Shown here: positions 23,404 to 26,480 of the stretch, in pieces
Position numbering within the stretch: the stretch's first letter is position 1
How the letters are laid out: the number at the start of each line of letters is the position of its first letter
Assembly (NCBI GenBank): GCA_046314755.1
Contig: JBKDBG010000014.1
Coordinates: forward strand, 1 to 26,480
DNA length: 26,480 nucleotides
Direction: 5' to 3'
From: UBA6183 sp046314755
GTDB lineage: Bacteria > Bacteroidota > Bacteroidia > UKL13-3
Position numbers and translations under genes: made by a program
Notes under the pieces: generated by a model
Told to the model about the DNA's origin: nothing
Databases searched by the model: none
The model's input: the letters and a program-made list of their open reading frames with translations, nothing else

Positions 23404-26400
23404 TTAGTTGGTTTTAATCAACTTGGTTTGGTAAACAAGTTTGTTTTGATGTGTGATTTGCAACATGTAAATGCCCGAATGTAATCCACTTAATTCATTG
23501 GTTTGAATGAGTTTCCCATTGTTTACAGGAATTTCAACCATTTGAACCAATTTTCCGGTTACGTCAAATACATTTAAAGTTACTTTTTCGGCCGCAACAT
23601 TTCCTAACTCAATGTTTAATTGATTGTTCATTGGATTAGGATATACACTACTGATTACATCTGCATCAATTGACGCTGTTAACATAATGGTTTTACTGTA
23701 GGTAAACTTACCATTAAAATCAACCTGACGTAAGCGATAATAAGCTGTTTGGTATTGCATAAATACCCCATAATCAGTGTAGGTGTAAGATGTCATATAA
23801 GTATGATCTCCTTTGCCGTTTACAAAATCAATTTCTTCAAACGAAACACCATCAATAGAACGCTCTACAAAATAACCTTTGTTGTTTTTCTCTGCAGCTA
23901 CAGACCAAGTTAACAAAGCATGATTATCAGTATGTTTTGCCGAGAAATCAACCCAGGTAACAGGCAACGGATTATTTACTGCGCCTATTGCGAATTGCGT
24001 TCCGTAAATAGCAGGGGTTAAGGCAAACTTGGCAGATTGAGAGGCAAAGTTTACAGTAGAAGCCGATGAGTATAATTGTGTCCATGCGCCATTTGCACCA
24101 TTTGCTCTATTGAATAATCTTAAATCGGTGGTTTGAACACCTGCGTTTAAGTTACCTGCACCAAAAGATACGTTTAAATCTAACGTTGTGCTTGTACCGG
24201 TTCCGTATCTGTAATATAACCAATAATTCGGATGCACAGCAGTAACACCACCCGGATTAGTAATTGGGCTAGTGCCAATTGGTTGTCCGTTGAATCTAAC
24301 AAGATAAAGTGAATCGGTACCTGCAAATCCTGTATACTCTACAGTAACTCCTGTACCTGTAAAGTTGTAACTTCCATCAGCAAATATTACTTGTGTTTGA
24401 ACAGTAGGCGTTCCAAAAGGATAGGTAACGGTAGCCCAAGCTGGAGCGATGATGCTAAACAATGCCGTGTTACAATTTCCTGAAACGTCAGTAGCAAAAT
24501 TATTACCGAAACCTTCATCAAAACGATAATGAGCAACCAGGTTCGCATTTGCTGCATTGGCTAAACGAGTATGCATGTTTATTCTGATTTGATTTGGAGT
24601 GCGTGCAACATTCCATATTCTCACCTCATCAATTGTTCCTAAAAATGCAGTGGTTGCATCATTACTGTTACCAATTGTTACACCATAGTTTTGAGGTAAA
24701 ATAGTTGAAGCAGCCAACACGGTATCCATTACAATATTTCCGTTAATCAATAATCTTGCAGTACTTCCGTCAAAAGTTGCAGCAACGTGTGTGAACCCGG
24801 CAGGAACATTTACTCTAGAAAGTAAGCTATGGTAAGCAGTTGAAGTGAATAAATTAAACTCTAATAGGTTATTGGCATTTACCAATATTTCATATTGTAA
24901 GAATCCGGTTACTGAATCTTTGCTAACAATTGTTCTTCTGCCTGTACCAACAGCGTTAATCCACGACTCGATGGTTAATGCATTGGTGATATTTAAAGTA
25001 GCTGAATTTGCAACACTCAAACGTGAAGAACCACCAAAATTAATACCAGAACCTGATGCTGTACCTTGGTTTAATTGAGTGGCAGTAGCGGTCATGTTCA
25101 CTACGTTAAAGGTGTAATAAGCTGTATCATTCAATGCGTCACCATCACCTGTTAATGAGGTCCAAGCTTTTACTGTATAAGTGCCTGCGGTGTTCGGATT
25201 GAATAAACTTGTTAAGATCACATTTGTAGAAGCGCCAGTTCCAAGCGAAGCAACCGTAGCTGTTCCGTTGTAATTAACCGGACCTGTTATTGAAACATTT
25301 ACAGGAATATTTGTTAATGCTGATGTGCCGCGGTTACTAATTGAAACCTCCGGTGCAAATGATGATGCACCAACGCTAATCGCTCTACAAATATTGATGT
25401 TGTTTGCTCCGGCATCATTGTTTACTTGAACAAAACGAACATTGTCCATATCAACAATTACGTTGTTTGTGGTACCAAACCAATCATACACGATACGCAC
25501 CACAATGTCACTTCCATTAAACGTTGATAATGAAAATTGGGCAGTTCTAAAATCACCACTAACCGGATGAGTAGCAGCAGTAATTAAACCCGCCTGAGTA
25601 TAAGTTAAACCACAATCAGTTGAAACCAATACTTTAATGCTATCATTAGCAGTAAAGCTAGCAGGAGTTCCTCCGATATTATTTAATATTCTGTAATCAA
25701 ACCTTAAGGCAGTATTAGCTGTAATACCTGATAATCGAGGACTTTGCATGTACGCATTAGCGGTAAAATTATTGGCACCGTCAATATTCACTCTGGCACT
25801 ATTTGAAGCGCCTACACCATTGTTTGCTGAAACAAAAAAGCGGTTGGTAGTCCAATTATTTGGGAATACTGCGGAGGCATTGAAAGATTCATACAAAGGA
25901 GCGGTAGCAGATGCAACCAAATTTCTTTGAACCAAAGGCAATGTATCATTCAAACTGTTATTATCCGGACCAAGTCTAGTCCATGCGGTAAAGCTATAAG
26001 TACCTAAAGTATCCATCAAAAAGTTGTTTGCCAATACTACCGAAAGCGTATCATCGCTCGCTAGTAAGCCGGATGAAATCACGAAAGGACCGTAGTTAAA
26101 GGTTGCACCTGAAGGCTTAATAATTCTACCGAAAACGCGTAAGGTATCAACCGCAAAATTTTGAGATAACAATCCTAAATTTTGAATTAATACTCGAACT
26201 TGTTGTGATCCCGGATTTACGCAACCTTCACCCGGAGCAACTAAACTAACAACCCCCAAGTCGTCATTAATTTTTAACCTTGGTTCAATCATAAACCTAA
26301 ATTGGTTATTCGGATTTACGGCAAAGTCATTCCAAGGAGAAGTTAGATAAACACCTGCCGTACCTGTTCCATCTTGTCGGAAGTAAAATGTACGATCACG

Positions 26401-26480
26401 AATTGGATTTTCATTTTGGAATGCAAAACCGATATTATTAGCAGAGGTTTGGCGAACACCAATATAAAAATTACCACTCA
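23404..26480 (-). CDS. very large T9SS-secreted LamG-domain protein (N-terminus outside window)
   Basis: The frame is open to the window edge, so at least 1,025 residues are visible and the signal peptide is missing; the ATG at 26292 is internal. In order: a beta domain (26480 to about 26280); a CARDB-like domain (about 26270-25930, with LNDTLPLV); a MAM/jelly-roll-like domain (about 25900-25430, ending DMDNVRF); a second CARDB-like domain (about 25410-25100, LNDTAYY); and a LamG/concanavalin-like domain (about 25045-24500; TLNITNALTIESWIN, GTIDEVRIWNVART and YRFDEG). Further Ig-like modules precede the type IX sorting domain (about 23655-23404; SVYPNPMNNQLNIEL, VFDVTGKLVQMVEI, LHSGIYMLQI). 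It is a surface or released protein, probably an adhesin or glycan-binding protein. No catalytic motif is seen. Confidence 0.9.
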   Translation of the reverse strand, partial: SGNFYIGVRQTSANNIGFAFQNENPIRDRTFYFRQDGTGTAGVYLTSPWNDFAVNPNNQFRFMIEPRLKINDDLGVVSLVAPGEGCVNPGSQQVRVLIQNLGLLSQNFAVDTLRVFGRIIKPSGATFNYGPFVISSGLLASDDTLSVVLANNFLMDTLGTYSFTAWTRLGPDNNSLNDTLPLVQRNLVASATAPLYESFNASAVFPNNWTTNRFFVSANNGVGASNSARVNIDGANNFTANAYMQSPRLSGITANTALRFDYRILNNIGGTPASFTANDSIKVLVSTDCGLTYTQAGLITAATHPVSGDFRTAQFSLSTFNGSDIVVRIVYDWFGTTNNVIVDMDNVRFVQVNNDAGANNINICRAISVGASSFAPEVSISNRGTSALTNIPVNVSITGPVNYNGTATVASLGTGASTNVILTSLFNPNTAGTYTVKAWTSLTGDGDALNDTAYYTFNVVNMTATATQLNQGTASGSGINFGGSSRLSVANSATLNITNALTIESWINAVGTGRRTIVSKDSVTGFLQYEILVNANNLLEFNLFTSTAYHSLLSRVNVPAGFTHVAATFDGSTARLLINGNIVMDTVLAASTILPQNYGVTIGNSNDATTAFLGTIDEVRIWNVARTPNQIRINMHTRLANAANANLVAHYRFDEGFGNNFATDVSGNCNTALFSIIAPAWATVTYPFGTPTVQTQVIFADGSYNFTGTGVTVEYTGFAGTDSLYLVRFNGQPIGTSPITNPGGVTAVHPNYWLYYRYGTGTSTTLDLNVSFGAGNLNAGVQTTDLRLFNRANGANGAWTQLYSSASTVNFASQSAKFALTPAIYGTQFAIGAVNNPLPVTWVDFSAKHTDNHALLTWSVAAEKNNKGYFVERSIDGVSFEEIDFVNGKGDHTYMTSYTYTDYGVFMQYQTAYYRLRQVDFNGKFTYSKTIMLTASIDADVISSVYPNPMNNQLNIELGNVAAEKVTLNVFDVTGKLVQMVEIPVNNGKLIQTNELSGLHSGIYMLQITHQNKLVYQTKLIKTN

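Noticed and set aside
1..26480. CRISPR array, tRNA/rRNA genes, insertion sequences, prophage or attachment sites
   Set aside because: No regularly spaced repeats, no cloverleaf-like sequences, and no transposase or integrase coding was seen on either strand.

Overview
The window is a stretch of an AT-rich (by eye roughly 37-38% GC), densely coded bacterial chromosome. It very probably comes from a Bacteroidota (Bacteroidetes) species. Three things point there: two proteins end in type IX secretion (T9SS) sorting domains, a TonB receptor starts with a carboxypeptidase-regulatory-like domain, and start codons lack Shine-Dalgarno sequences while some promoters resemble the Bacteroidota form (-33 TTG, -7 TAnnTTTG). 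I cannot name a genus. There are no tRNA or rRNA genes, insertion sequences, CRISPR arrays or obvious foreign islands, and no gene-free stretch longer than about 190 bases.

Layout. (1) 3-3942, plus strand: an ABC exporter (5' end cut off by the window), a MATE efflux protein and an EamA/DMT transporter. (2) 3939-7305, minus strand: carotenoid arm A, in the order crtI, crtB, a small exported protein of unknown function, idi. (3) 7375-13523: a TonB-dependent receptor (minus) divergent from a MarR-type regulator (plus), followed by a large secreted T9SS protein (plus) with a strong terminator. (4) 13604-16917, plus strand: carotenoid arm B, crtD-like desaturase, cruF-like hydratase, crtZ and fused crtYcd. 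(5) 16898-23278, minus strand: a tightly coupled five-gene operon of an OmpA/PD40/TPR protein, a GH73-type glucosaminidase, two paralogous SGNH proteins and an MBOAT O-acyltransferase. (6) 23404-26480, minus strand: a giant T9SS-secreted LamG protein, N-terminus outside the window.

How the genes work together. Arms A and B supply almost a whole route from C5 precursors to a monocyclic xanthophyll. Idi makes DMAPP, CrtB makes phytoene, CrtI makes lycopene, and CrtYcd closes one or both ends. CruF hydrates the open psi end, the CrtD-like enzyme adds the 3',4' double bond, and CrtZ hydroxylates the beta ring. The simplest predicted product is saproxanthin. GGPP synthase (crtE), ketolase (crtW) and a glycosyltransferase are not in the window. 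A receptor, a MarR regulator and a T9SS protein sit between the two arms, and repeated GTACAA/TTGTAC and TAAACT motifs in their promoters suggest a local regulatory circuit.

The five-gene operon has the parts expected of a peptidoglycan (or other envelope polysaccharide) O-acetylation and remodelling system: an MBOAT acetyl exporter, SGNH transferase/esterase candidates, a lytic glucosaminidase and a peptidoglycan-binding OmpA protein. It is the best candidate for an undescribed system here.
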